From Chryseobacterium phocaeense (GTDB taxonomy: Bacteria; Bacteroidota; Bacteroidia; Flavobacteriales; Weeksellaceae), in assembly GCF_900169075.1 (NCBI RefSeq), contig NZ_LT827014.1:248001-312000 (forward strand): a stretch of DNA of 64,000 nt, written 5' to 3'. Below the pieces are notes generated by a model. That model worked only from the letters and a program-made list of their open reading frames with translations. It did no database searches and was not told where the DNA came from. Of the stretch, positions 8,134 through 16,770 are shown piece after piece (position 1 is the stretch's first letter; every line of letters begins with the position of its first letter). A program made the position numbers and the translations under genes.

Positions 8134-8712
8134 ATGTTTAAGTTGAAACTTCCTACCGACCCAAGGTGGGCGAATATTGCAGAGGAAAACATTGAAGAAA
8201 TCTTAACGGACCATGCCTGGTGCGAGCAAAAAGCAGCAACCAACGCCATCGGTCTGATTACAATGCTTCCCGAATATTCGGAGATCGTAACGGAACTTCT
8301 CGCCATCGCGCAGGAAGAACTGGATCATTTCAACCAGGTGCACGAAATCATAAAAAAAAGAGGCTATACCTTCGGAAGAGCCCGGAAAGATGATTATGTG
8401 AATGAGCTTGCCAGATTTATCATCCAGGGAAGCCGTGAAGACTTAATTGTTGATAAAATGCTTTTTGCCGCAATGATTGAGGCCAGAAGCTGTGAAAGGT
8501 TTAAAGTACTGACCGAAAATATCAAAGATGAAGAGCTTAAAGCTTTTTACAAAGAACTGATGATCTCTGAAGCCAATCACTACACGACATTTATAGGATT
8601 TGCAAGACAGCTGGGCGACCCTGAAAAAGTGAACCAGCGCTGGGAGGCATGGCTCGAATATGAAGCCAATATTATTAAATCTTACGGAAACAAAGAATCC
8701 ATTCACGGTTAA
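8134..8712 (+). CDS. miaE: tRNA-(ms2io6A37) hydroxylase MiaE
   Basis: 192 residues, usual length, all-helical diiron fold. Carboxylate/His iron ligands are visible as EELDHFNQVHEI near residues 67-78 and as SEANHYTTFIG near 149-159. A further Glu sits in MIEARSCERF. MiaE hydroxylates the isopentenyl group of the modified adenosine 37 of tRNAs that read UNN codons. It is followed 23 bases later by a DUF502 gene and probably shares a transcript with it. Confidence 0.93.
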   Translation: MFKLKLPTDPRWANIAEENIEEILTDHAWCEQKAATNAIGLITMLPEYSEIVTELLAIAQEELDHFNQVHEIIKKRGYTFGRARKDDYVNELARFIIQGSREDLIVDKMLFAAMIEARSCERFKVLTENIKDEELKAFYKELMISEANHYTTFIGFARQLGDPEKVNQRWEAWLEYEANIIKSYGNKESIHG

Positions 8713-8735
8713 AATAAAAAAGTAAAAAATCCACG

Positions 8736-9353
8736 TTGAAAAAACCGACCTTCGAGAATATTGCCAATTTTTTTCTGAAAAATTTCTTTCAGGGACTTGT
8801 GATTATCGGTCCTATCGGGCTTACCATTTTTGTCATCTGGTATATCGTAAGCGCTATTGACAATATTATTCCTTCCGTGGCAAAGGAAATCCCGGGACTG
8901 GTTTTCGTTTCAACCATCCTGATCACAGCCATCCTTGGCTATCTGGGAAATAAATTCGTAGTGGGAAGGTTCTTTTTTGATACCATGGACAGCCTGCTGG
9001 AGAAAACTCCGGGAGTAAAACATATTTATACGCCTACAAAGGACGTTATGTCCTCATTTGTAGGCGACAAAAAGAAATTCAACGATCCTGTCTGGGTTAA
9101 AACCAATGAAAATCCGGAGATCTGGAGAATTGGTTTTTTAACGCAAAAAGAAATGTCGGATGTTGAAAAACACAATTACGTTGCGGTATATCTGCCCCAT
9201 TCCTATGCCATCTCAGGATGGGTAATTGTGACTGAAGAAAAAAACATCAAGCCTGTAGTAGGCATGACTGCAGCTTCTGCCATGAAATTTGCAGTAAGCG
9301 GCGGTGTCGCAGGATTCCATTCGGACGACAATATTTTTAAAGCTCCGGAATAA
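8736..9353 (+). CDS. DUF502 family membrane protein
   Basis: 205 residues with two N-terminal membrane helices (about 18-38 and 50-70), then a soluble part containing GVKHIYTPTKDV and PHSYAISGWVIVTEE, both typical of DUF502. The start is a TTG at 8736; no upstream ATG fits. Plant relatives (COV1-like) act in membrane trafficking, but the bacterial role is unknown. Confidence 0.85.
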   Translation: MKKPTFENIANFFLKNFFQGLVIIGPIGLTIFVIWYIVSAIDNIIPSVAKEIPGLVFVSTILITAILGYLGNKFVVGRFFFDTMDSLLEKTPGVKHIYTPTKDVMSSFVGDKKKFNDPVWVKTNENPEIWRIGFLTQKEMSDVEKHNYVAVYLPHSYAISGWVIVTEEKNIKPVVGMTAASAMKFAVSGGVAGFHSDDNIFKAPE

Positions 9354-9494
9354 ATTTCGTCTTATCTCTCAACCGGCATTCTCGTGCTGTTTTTCCCTTT
9401 TTACATTTAAAGATTATGTTAACCAGAAAAATATTTTGGAAAAACCAACATATACTTTATTAATTTTACAAAATTCAGATAATTACAAAAAAAT

Positions 9495-10418
9495 ATGATC
9501 ACTAATAATCCATTGTTACATTGCGATCCTGAAAAAGGAGTATGCGAAATCCTTGAGACACCAGATTCAGAAGCCTCTGCAGAACAATTGCAGAGTACAA
9601 AAGATAAAATCACCATTATTTATTATACAGATCCTATCTGCTCTTCCTGCTGGGGAATTGAGGCTCAACTGAGAAAAATGAAGTTGGAATACGGCAATGC
9701 AGTGGAACTGGATTACAGAATGGGAGGGCTTCTACCTTCCTGGGATATATACAATTCCGGCGGTATCAGCAAGCCCGGGGATGTGGCACACCATTGGGAA
9801 GAAGTCAGCCCGTATTACCGGATGCCTATCGAAGGCGGAGTATGGTTAAAGGACCCTCTGAACTCTTCCTATCCACCGTCAATTGCTTTTAAAGCTGCTC
9901 AGATGCAGGACAAAAAGAAGGCGGTAGACTATATGAGAATCACCCGTGAAATGGTTTTTCTTGATCAACTTAATATTACAAAGACTGAACATCTTGAAAA
10001 CGCGGCTGAACTGGCCGGTTTAGATGTTACTCAATGGAAGGAAGATTATGAATCCAAAGCTCAGATTGAGTTTAAAAAAGATCTTGATCTGGCAAGACAG
10101 CTTGGTGTAAGAGGGTTTCCTACATTAATCTTCACTAAAGACGAAGAAATTTTAGATATTCTTTACGGCTTCAAACCGTATGCAGATTTTGAACGAAGAA
10201 TAACCAAAATAAGCCCTGAGGCAAAAAAACAAAAATATTCTACAGAACCGGATCAGCTCTTTGCTGTTTATCCTACTTTAACCACTCAGGAATTCGCGGT
10301 CCTTTCCAATATTTCATTCGAAAAAGCGTTTGAAACTCTTATGGAACTTAATGCAGAGGATAAAATTTCCCGTAAGAAGTATAAAAACGGAGATCTCTGG
10401 GTCTCCGGTACAAACTAA
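9495..10418 (+). CDS. DsbA-like / YjbH (SpxH)-type thioredoxin-fold protein
   Basis: 307 residues. A DsbA-like thioredoxin fold carries Cys49-Ser-Ser-Cys52 in DPICSSCWG and a likely cis-Pro in RGFPTLIF near residue 213. Two extra cysteines (10 and 17) lie near the N-terminus. There is no signal peptide, so it is cytosolic, like FrnE and the ClpXP adaptor YjbH/SpxH. The last 60 residues (TLTTQEFAVLSNISFEKAF) form an extra small domain. It heads a three-gene operon with an FAD monooxygenase (24-base gap) and a C-S lyase-like enzyme, which suggests thiol-linked redox or sulfur metabolism. Adaptor versus oxidoreductase role cannot be decided from sequence. Confidence 0.8.
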   Translation: MITNNPLLHCDPEKGVCEILETPDSEASAEQLQSTKDKITIIYYTDPICSSCWGIEAQLRKMKLEYGNAVELDYRMGGLLPSWDIYNSGGISKPGDVAHHWEEVSPYYRMPIEGGVWLKDPLNSSYPPSIAFKAAQMQDKKKAVDYMRITREMVFLDQLNITKTEHLENAAELAGLDVTQWKEDYESKAQIEFKKDLDLARQLGVRGFPTLIFTKDEEILDILYGFKPYADFERRITKISPEAKKQKYSTEPDQLFAVYPTLTTQEFAVLSNISFEKAFETLMELNAEDKISRKKYKNGDLWVSGTN

Positions 10419-10442
10419 TAACACTATAAAAACGAATTAAGG

Positions 10443-11528
10443 ATGTATAAAGTTGCAATCATAGGCGCTGGGGTTTCCGGACTGAGTATGGCCAATTATC
10501 TGGAAAAAAATAATATCGATTACCATATTTACGAAAGAAGAACCCAAAATGACCTGAAAGGACATGGGTTTATTCTTCCCAAAGAAGGCATTGAATTTCT
10601 CTCCAGCATCGTTAATATTGATGAGCTGTACAAAAAAGGCCAGTTTTTAAAAAAATACCTCCACTATCATCAAAGCGGTGAAGTTCTTTCTGAAAAGGAG
10701 CTTGACGATGTTTTTGTAGTGTCCAGAAGTGCCCTGATTGAAATTCTGGCCCAGGGAGTGCCTTCCGATAAAATATCCTATGAAACCACCGTGACTCTGA
10801 ACGGTTTTTCCGAAGGAAAAGCTGATATCACAATAAATGACGGAGACCCTTTGGACGCTGATATCATAGTGGCATCAGACGGTTCCAGAAGCAGAATCAG
10901 GAGAAAGATCTTTGAGGATGAAAAAATGAAGGCCGTTTTAGAAAACGAAGTAGTTAACATTATCGAAAATGAAGAAATTGCCAGTAAACTTGAAAGTAAT
11001 TTCCTGAAATTTCATCATGAAGACGGCGGCCTGACTTTCGGGGTTTTAAAACTTTCTTCTACAAAAGTACTCTGGTACTGCCAGTTTGATATCACCAGAT
11101 TCTTCATCAACGAAGATTACACTCCGGACTGTATCAGACAATTTATTGTTGATCATTTTGGAGACTGGAATCCTCTGGTAACTTCCATCATCAATGATTC
11201 CAGCTATGAAAACGCTCACATCTGGAGAGTATATGAATTGGAAAAGCTGAATCCTTTTTACCACGAAAACGTAGTATTTATAGGTGATGCTGCGCATCCG
11301 CTGATTCCTTTTACCAGCCAGGGAGTGACTTCCGCGCTGAAAGATTCTTTCGTTTTAACCAATCTTTTACTGGAAGGAAACAGTCTTACGGAAACCTTCA
11401 AAACATACGAGGAAGTAAGAAAAGCAGAAATAGAGATTCATATCAGTAACGGAAGATCCTTACTGAACCAGTTCCTGCTGCCCTTATGCGAGCAGCAAAA
11501 AAATACCTTACCCATTTCATACAAATAA
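10443..11528 (+). CDS. FAD-dependent monooxygenase
   Basis: 361 residues of the PHBH-like flavoprotein monooxygenase family. An N-terminal dinucleotide fold GAGVSGLSMANYLE (residues 8-21), an internal DADIIVASDGSRSRIR motif near 140-155, and GDAAHPLIPFTSQGV near 281-295 are the three signature segments. Such enzymes hydroxylate or epoxidise small molecules with NAD(P)H and O2. The substrate is unknown. It lies between a DsbA/YjbH-like gene and an aminotransferase-fold gene (3-base gap), so the three are probably co-transcribed. Confidence 0.88.
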   Translation: MYKVAIIGAGVSGLSMANYLEKNNIDYHIYERRTQNDLKGHGFILPKEGIEFLSSIVNIDELYKKGQFLKKYLHYHQSGEVLSEKELDDVFVVSRSALIEILAQGVPSDKISYETTVTLNGFSEGKADITINDGDPLDADIIVASDGSRSRIRRKIFEDEKMKAVLENEVVNIIENEEIASKLESNFLKFHHEDGGLTFGVLKLSSTKVLWYCQFDITRFFINEDYTPDCIRQFIVDHFGDWNPLVTSIINDSSYENAHIWRVYELEKLNPFYHENVVFIGDAAHPLIPFTSQGVTSALKDSFVLTNLLLEGNSLTETFKTYEEVRKAEIEIHISNGRSLLNQFLLPLCEQQKNTLPISYK

Positions 11529-11531
11529 AAC

Positions 11532-12689
11532 ATGTTTACAAATAAAGATATCAATTTCGAAGCGCTGAAAAGAAAAGCCTATAACGGAAGATGGGCAACT
11601 CTTGAGAATGGAATTATTCCATTAACGGCAGCAGATCCGGATTTCAGAATGTCACCGGAAATTGAACAGGGAATCATTGAATACATCAAAGACGGATACC
11701 TCAGCTACGGACCGTTTTCCGGAATTCCTGAATTCAAAGCAAGCGTAGCCAAACACTTCAATATTGAAAAAAAGGGAAGCTTTACGCCTGATAATGTTTT
11801 AGCAGTAAACAGTGCCGCCCAGGGCATGTTTCTGATCGCGAAATACGTTCTCGGTCCCGGGGATGAAGCTATCATTTTTGATCCGGTGGATTTTCTGTTT
11901 AAAAAAACGGTGGAAGCTGCAGGCGGAACCATCAAATTGTGTGCTGTAGATTCCAAAACAGGAGAAATCGATTTTGAGATGCTGACTTCCCTGATCTCTC
12001 CAAAAACAAAGATGATCAGCATCTGTAATCCTCACAATCCGGTGGGGCGGGTCTATTCAAAAGAGGTATTGATCAGGATTTCTGAAATTGCAGAAGCGCA
12101 TGATCTTTGGGTAATGAGTGATGAGATCTGGAGCGATATTGTGTATGACCAAAAGGAATTTAATACCTATTCATCGGTTTCTGAAGCAGCAAAGAAAAAA
12201 AGTTTTACTGTTTTTGGGTTTTCGAAATCATTCGGGATTGCAGGATTAAGAATCGGGGCTGTTTTGTGTAATGACCAGGATCTTCTGGATGACTTTACAG
12301 AAAAATCCCAGTTCAATTCTACCATTGAAGGGGTGTCCACATTATCTCAGATTGCGGCAAGTGTAGCTATTGAAAAGGCAAAACCATGGTTCAATGATTT
12401 CCTTACCCACCTGCAGCACAACAGGGATCTTGCCCACAGCATGTTGAGCAGCTCGGGTATTTTAACCCCAAACTTACCGGAAGCCACTTTTGTGATTTTC
12501 CCCAAAATAGAAAACGGACTATCAAGTGATGCTTTTGCCCAGCATGTTTTAAAAGAAGGAAAGGTAGCCATAGTTCCCGGTTCGGAAAGATGGTTCGGAA
12601 AAGGAGCTGAAGGTCACATCAGAATTTGCTTCTCTACTTCCCGCGAGCTCCTGGAAGAAGGGCTTAACCGGATGATCAGAAGCTTTTAA
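11532..12689 (+). CDS. MalY/PatB-type PLP-dependent C-S lyase / aminotransferase
   Basis: 385 residues with a class I/II aminotransferase fold. PLP contacts are visible: Asn166 in CNPHNPVGR, Asp197 in MSDEIW, and the Schiff-base Lys232 in FSKSFGIAGLR. The SDEIWSDIVYD segment and overall layout match the MalY/PatB subgroup, which cleaves cystathionine or other cysteine S-conjugates, rather than true aminotransferases. It is last in the 9495-12689 operon and is followed by a long hairpin. A role in cleaving a thioether formed or oxidised by its neighbours is an inference. Confidence 0.85.
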   Translation: MFTNKDINFEALKRKAYNGRWATLENGIIPLTAADPDFRMSPEIEQGIIEYIKDGYLSYGPFSGIPEFKASVAKHFNIEKKGSFTPDNVLAVNSAAQGMFLIAKYVLGPGDEAIIFDPVDFLFKKTVEAAGGTIKLCAVDSKTGEIDFEMLTSLISPKTKMISICNPHNPVGRVYSKEVLIRISEIAEAHDLWVMSDEIWSDIVYDQKEFNTYSSVSEAAKKKSFTVFGFSKSFGIAGLRIGAVLCNDQDLLDDFTEKSQFNSTIEGVSTLSQIAASVAIEKAKPWFNDFLTHLQHNRDLAHSMLSSSGILTPNLPEATFVIFPKIENGLSSDAFAQHVLKEGKVAIVPGSERWFGKGAEGHIRICFSTSRELLEEGLNRMIRSF

Positions 12690-12690
12690 A

Positions 12691-12755
12691 GTTAAAATTT
12701 TTCGTTAATTTGAATTAAACAATTAATATTTTACTCAAATTAACGAAAAATTAAC
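12691..12755 (+). terminator. Long hairpin ending the DsbA-monooxygenase-lyase operon
   Basis: An inverted repeat of about 21 bp (12691-12713 with 12735-12755, two unpaired A in the left arm) starts right after the stop codon. Its AT-rich stem contains TTTTTCGTTAATTTGA. It separates the operon from the next gene, which has its own promoter. Confidence 0.65.
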
Positions 12756-12794
12756 TTATTTTAAATATTTTACACACAATCGCGTATTTTCACA

Positions 12795-12824
12795 TTGATT
12801 TGAGGATAAAATTCAATATTTTTG
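12795..12824 (+). promoter_or_regulatory. Promoter of the TonB receptor gene
   Basis: TTG at 12795-12797, 19 bases of spacer, then TATTTTTG at 12817-12824 is a full match to the flavobacterial promoter. The 5-prime leader would be about 20 bases. Confidence 0.75.
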
Positions 12825-12851
12825 AAACAATCACCAAATCAAATATGAAAT

Positions 12852-15290
12852 ATGAAATTGAATTACACCAGTATTCTTTTTTTAGGAACGGTATCGATGT
12901 TTTATTCGCAAAACACTAATGATACCATTCCTAAAGAGTCTAAAATAGAAGAAGTATCCGTTACCGGAAGCCGCAATAAAAAAAGAACCGTTACCAATAC
13001 TCCGGTTCCTGTGGACGTAATAGACATCAAACAGGTCAGCCAGTCTACAGGACAGATAGAGGTCAACCAGCTTCTCCAGTTCAGTGCACCTTCATTTAAT
13101 TCTAACAAACAGTCGGGATCAGACGGAGCTGATGCAGTAGATCCGGCAACACTTCGCGGACTTGGTCCGGATCAGACTCTTCTTCTCCTTAACGGAAAAA
13201 GATACCACCAGTCATCACTGATCAATCTTTTCGGGACCAAAGGAAGAGGAAATACAGGCTCTGATATGAATACCATCCCGATCGGAGCCATAAAAAGAAT
13301 AGAAGTACTTCGCGACGGAGCTTCCGCCCAATACGGTTCCGATGCAATTGCAGGGGTAATCAACGTTATTCTGAATGACCGCAATCAGGGTTTTGAAGGG
13401 AATGCCTTTTATGGAATGAACCTGTTTAAAAGTCCGGGAGATAAAGACGTAGTCTCCGAACGTAAAATAGACGGGACCACGTTCGACTTCAGTGGAAATT
13501 TAGGAACCAAAATAGGCAACAATGGTGGTTTTGGTAACTTCACCGTTGAATTTGTCAATAAAGAAAGAACCATCCGGAATGCCAATCCGGAAAAATATAC
13601 AACCCCGAGAGAGAAATTCGGTGATGCAAAATCTCAGAATATTTATTTCTTCGGTAATGTGGAACTCCCTTTATCCGATGGCTTGAAATTCTATTCAAGA
13701 CAGGGATTTTCCCATCGTAAGACGAACGCCTATGCATGGACCCGAACAGCAAACGCTGACGGAAACATTCCTGAAATTTATCCAAACGGATTTAATCCTA
13801 TTCAGAATACCAGCATTACAGATTTCACTTTTGACAATGGCCTGAAATTCAAAGTGGCAGGATGGGATGTCGACTTTTCCAACGCATTTGGAAGCAACCG
13901 GTTCACCTATCAGATCGATAATACAGTGAATGCTACTTTAGGAATAAAATCCCCTACAAGCTTTAATGCAGGCGGACATTCTCTTTTACAGAATACAACC
14001 GGATTTAATGCTTCAAAACAATTTGGAGTCCTTAATGGTTTAAATATCGCTTTCGGATCCGAGTTCAGGTACGAACAGTTTGAAATCATCAAAGGGGAAG
14101 AAGCTTCGTATGCAATGTATGACATCAATGGAAACATTGTAACGCCAGATACTCCTGACGACTTACTGGTTACCAATCCTCTTTCAGGAACTATTCCTCT
14201 CAGCATTCGGCCTGGAGGCTCACAAGGCTTCCCCGGTTATTCACAGGAAGTTAACAGGAATCGCAATAATTTTGCTGCTTACGTAGATACAGAGCTTGAT
14301 ATCACCAAAAACTGGATGATCAGCTTAGCCGGAAGGTTTGAAAACTACAGTGATTTTGGAAGCACTCTGAATGGTAAATTCGCCACAAGATATGCCATTA
14401 CGCCTCAGTTCGCCTTCAGAGGATCAGTTTCCACTGGCTTCAGGGCACCTTCTCTGGCACAGAAGTATTACAGCCTTCAGTTCACGAATTTTCAGGGAGG
14501 AGATATGGTTACTATACAACTTGCCTCGAATGACAGTAGTATTGCTTCAGGAGCCGGAATTTCCCAGCTGAAACAGGAGACATCTCTTAATGGAAGTGCA
14601 GGGTTTACTTTCAATACAGGCAAATTCACCGCAACCGTAGATGGTTATTACATTAAAGTAAAGGATAGAATTGTACTTACGGGATACTTTGCCAGAGCTG
14701 AACTTCCAGCGGAGGTACAGCTTGAAAATCCCTTTATGGATCAGGCTCAATTTTTTGCCAATGCTGTAGACACACAAACAAAGGGCGTTGATATTATTGT
14801 CAGCTATACTGATAACTTAGGATCAGGAAAGATTTCCGCAACGTTAGCCGGAAATTATAACGAAATGGAAATTACAAAAGTCAATACTTCTGATAAACTA
14901 CAAGGCAAGGAAAATACATATATGAGTCCACGGGAGCAAGCCTTTATATTGGCTTCTGCTCCAAAAACAAAAATTAATCTCAATGTAAATTATAAGATCA
15001 ATAAGTTCAATGCTAATCTTCAGCTGGTAAGGTTTGATAAAGTAAAACTTATTGGATATAATGACGCAGATCAGCTTTATGGCGCTAAAGTAACCACTGA
15101 TATATCTTTTGGTTATGAGTTTTCCAAGAATTTCAATCTTACGATCGGAAGCAAAAACCTTTTCAACCGCTATCCTACCTTACAAACCGCTGCTGTAGAA
15201 GAAAATACAGAATCCGGAGGAATCTTTGATCCTGTACAGATGGGCTTTGCCGGAAGACAGGCTTTTGCAAGACTAAACTTTAAGTTTTAA
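12852..15290 (+). CDS. TonB-dependent outer membrane receptor
   Basis: 812 residues. A signal peptide (about 1-19) is followed by a TonB-box-like stretch (KIEEVSVTGSRNKKR) and a plug domain (about 45-165, with LRGLGPDQTLLLLNGKRYH and RIEVLRDGASAQYGSDAIAG). The beta-barrel ends ARLNFKF with a terminal Phe. There is no SusD partner and no carboxypeptidase-like N-terminal extension, so it is not a SusC. The ligand is unknown. It has its own promoter and terminator, so it is probably regulated separately from the upstream operon. Confidence 0.93.
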   Translation: MKLNYTSILFLGTVSMFYSQNTNDTIPKESKIEEVSVTGSRNKKRTVTNTPVPVDVIDIKQVSQSTGQIEVNQLLQFSAPSFNSNKQSGSDGADAVDPATLRGLGPDQTLLLLNGKRYHQSSLINLFGTKGRGNTGSDMNTIPIGAIKRIEVLRDGASAQYGSDAIAGVINVILNDRNQGFEGNAFYGMNLFKSPGDKDVVSERKIDGTTFDFSGNLGTKIGNNGGFGNFTVEFVNKERTIRNANPEKYTTPREKFGDAKSQNIYFFGNVELPLSDGLKFYSRQGFSHRKTNAYAWTRTANADGNIPEIYPNGFNPIQNTSITDFTFDNGLKFKVAGWDVDFSNAFGSNRFTYQIDNTVNATLGIKSPTSFNAGGHSLLQNTTGFNASKQFGVLNGLNIAFGSEFRYEQFEIIKGEEASYAMYDINGNIVTPDTPDDLLVTNPLSGTIPLSIRPGGSQGFPGYSQEVNRNRNNFAAYVDTELDITKNWMISLAGRFENYSDFGSTLNGKFATRYAITPQFAFRGSVSTGFRAPSLAQKYYSLQFTNFQGGDMVTIQLASNDSSIASGAGISQLKQETSLNGSAGFTFNTGKFTATVDGYYIKVKDRIVLTGYFARAELPAEVQLENPFMDQAQFFANAVDTQTKGVDIIVSYTDNLGSGKISATLAGNYNEMEITKVNTSDKLQGKENTYMSPREQAFILASAPKTKINLNVNYKINKFNANLQLVRFDKVKLIGYNDADQLYGAKVTTDISFGYEFSKNFNLTIGSKNLFNRYPTLQTAAVEENTESGGIFDPVQMGFAGRQAFARLNFKF

Positions 15291-15304
15291 TACATCACAG
15301 AGTT

Positions 15305-15342
15305 CTATAAGCAAATTTGCCTTTTTGCGAATTTGCTTATAG
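15305..15342 (+). terminator. Terminator after the TonB receptor
   Basis: A 12-bp stem CTATAAGCAAAT / ATTTGCTTATAG (15305-15316 with 15331-15342) lies 14 bases after the stop codon and is followed by a T-rich stretch. Confidence 0.8.
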
Positions 15343-15350
15343 CTCTTCTT

Positions 15351-16568
15351 TTACTTCTTTGAAATTTTATAGAGTTTTCCACTGTCGGTTACCGCATACA
15401 GATTACCGTCCATTCCATTCAGTACATCCCTGAATCTTTCTTTCTGATCAGCAAGAAGGCGTTCTTCACCGACTACTTTATTATCCTTCATCACAATCCG
15501 GTTGATATGCTCACCACTGAGACATCCGATCATCAGGTTTCCTTTCCATTCTTCAATGTTTCCGGTGTAAAAGGTAACTCCGCTTGGAGAAATTACCGGG
15601 TCCCAATAATAAACAGGCTGCTCCGTTCCTTCTTTCTGTGTGATTCCGGCTCCTACTTTAGCCCCAGAATACTCAATCCCATACGTTACATCTCCCCAGC
15701 CATAATTTTTTCCGGGCTGAATCAGATTAATTTCATCACCTCCTCTCGGCCCCATTTCAACATCCCAAAGTGTTCCGTTGGGATCTATTGCCATTCCCTG
15801 CGGATTTCTCACCCCATACGCATAGATTTCAGGTTTATAGCCCTGTTTTCCAATGAACGGATTTCCGGGAGCCGGCTTTCCATCTTTTGTGATTTTCAGG
15901 ATCTTTCCTAAATAATTGTCTGTTTTCTGAGCATAAACTCTTGTTTCTTTGTCAGATCTTTCTCCTGTACTTACAAATAAGTTTCCATCCTTGTCAAACG
16001 CAAGCCTGCTGCCATAGTGCTTGTCGCCGTCATACGAAGGTTCTGCACGGAAAATAACTTTAACTTCTGAAATATTTTTCAAATCAGCTGAAAGTTTCCC
16101 TTTCGCAACGGACGTAAGATTTCCTTCCCCAAAAGGCTCTGAAAAACTGAAATAAATGATATTGTTGGTTTTAAAGTCCGGGTCTAGGGCTACATCCAGC
16201 ATTCCCCCCTGTCCTTTCGAGTCTACTTTAGGGAAGCCTTCAATTTTGGAAACCTGTTTTCCGTCTGTGGAAACTACATTCATATGGCCGTTTTTATCGG
16301 TGATAAGAAATTTTCCGTCAGGAAGGTTGATGATACCCCAGGGCCGGCCAAGATCTTTATTCAGGATTTCAACGTTGTAAGCTGTTGAAGTTTTTACGGC
16401 TTTAATTCTGGTTTGTCCCTTAAAGGCAGGTTTATAGTTCGTATTCGGCTTATCGGTTTCTACACTACCGTCTGTTCCGGTCTGCTGGGCATTCGCATTG
16501 TTTTTATTACAGGATGATAACAGTAAAAAAACACTGAGTGCCGGTATAAAAAGATGATTGATTTTCAT
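15351..16568 (-). CDS. PQQ-dependent aldose sugar dehydrogenase-like lipoprotein
   Basis: 405 residues. A lipoprotein signal (LLLSSC, Cys about 20) precedes a six-bladed beta-propeller of the glucose/sorbosone dehydrogenase (GSDH, YliI-like) family. Typical segments are LGRPWGIINLPDG, GQGGMLDVALDPDF, GSRLAFDKDGNLFVSTGE and VRNPQGMAIDPNGTLW. The family oxidises aldoses in the periplasm with bound PQQ. No PQQ biosynthesis gene is in the window, so cofactor supply is open. The C-terminal propeller part ends VTDSGKLYKISKK. The gene is monocistronic and convergent with the TonB receptor. Confidence 0.85.
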   Translation of the reverse strand: MKINHLFIPALSVFLLLSSCNKNNANAQQTGTDGSVETDKPNTNYKPAFKGQTRIKAVKTSTAYNVEILNKDLGRPWGIINLPDGKFLITDKNGHMNVVSTDGKQVSKIEGFPKVDSKGQGGMLDVALDPDFKTNNIIYFSFSEPFGEGNLTSVAKGKLSADLKNISEVKVIFRAEPSYDGDKHYGSRLAFDKDGNLFVSTGERSDKETRVYAQKTDNYLGKILKITKDGKPAPGNPFIGKQGYKPEIYAYGVRNPQGMAIDPNGTLWDVEMGPRGGDEINLIQPGKNYGWGDVTYGIEYSGAKVGAGITQKEGTEQPVYYWDPVISPSGVTFYTGNIEEWKGNLMIGCLSGEHINRIVMKDNKVVGEERLLADQKERFRDVLNGMDGNLYAVTDSGKLYKISKK

Positions 16569-16743
16569 AACGTCATGATTAAGTGGTCAAAAGATAAATA
16601 GAAAAATAATGCCATAAAAATTTCAAGGCATTTTTGTTTCACCACTTAAGTGACTCAATTTCTTTATACGTGTAGAACCGGTGAAAATTTTACTATCAGG
16701 TATTGATCTTCAAATACTTTATGAAGGCTAAAAATTTCTTTCG

Positions 16744-16751
16744 TATTTTTG
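16744..16751 (+). promoter_or_regulatory. -7 element TATTTTTG of uvrB
   Basis: A perfect TAnnTTTG word 19 bases upstream of the uvrB start codon. No TTG is found at the right distance for a -33 box. No obvious LexA-like palindrome is seen. Confidence 0.55.
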
Positions 16752-16770
16752 TATATATACATCATTTCCT

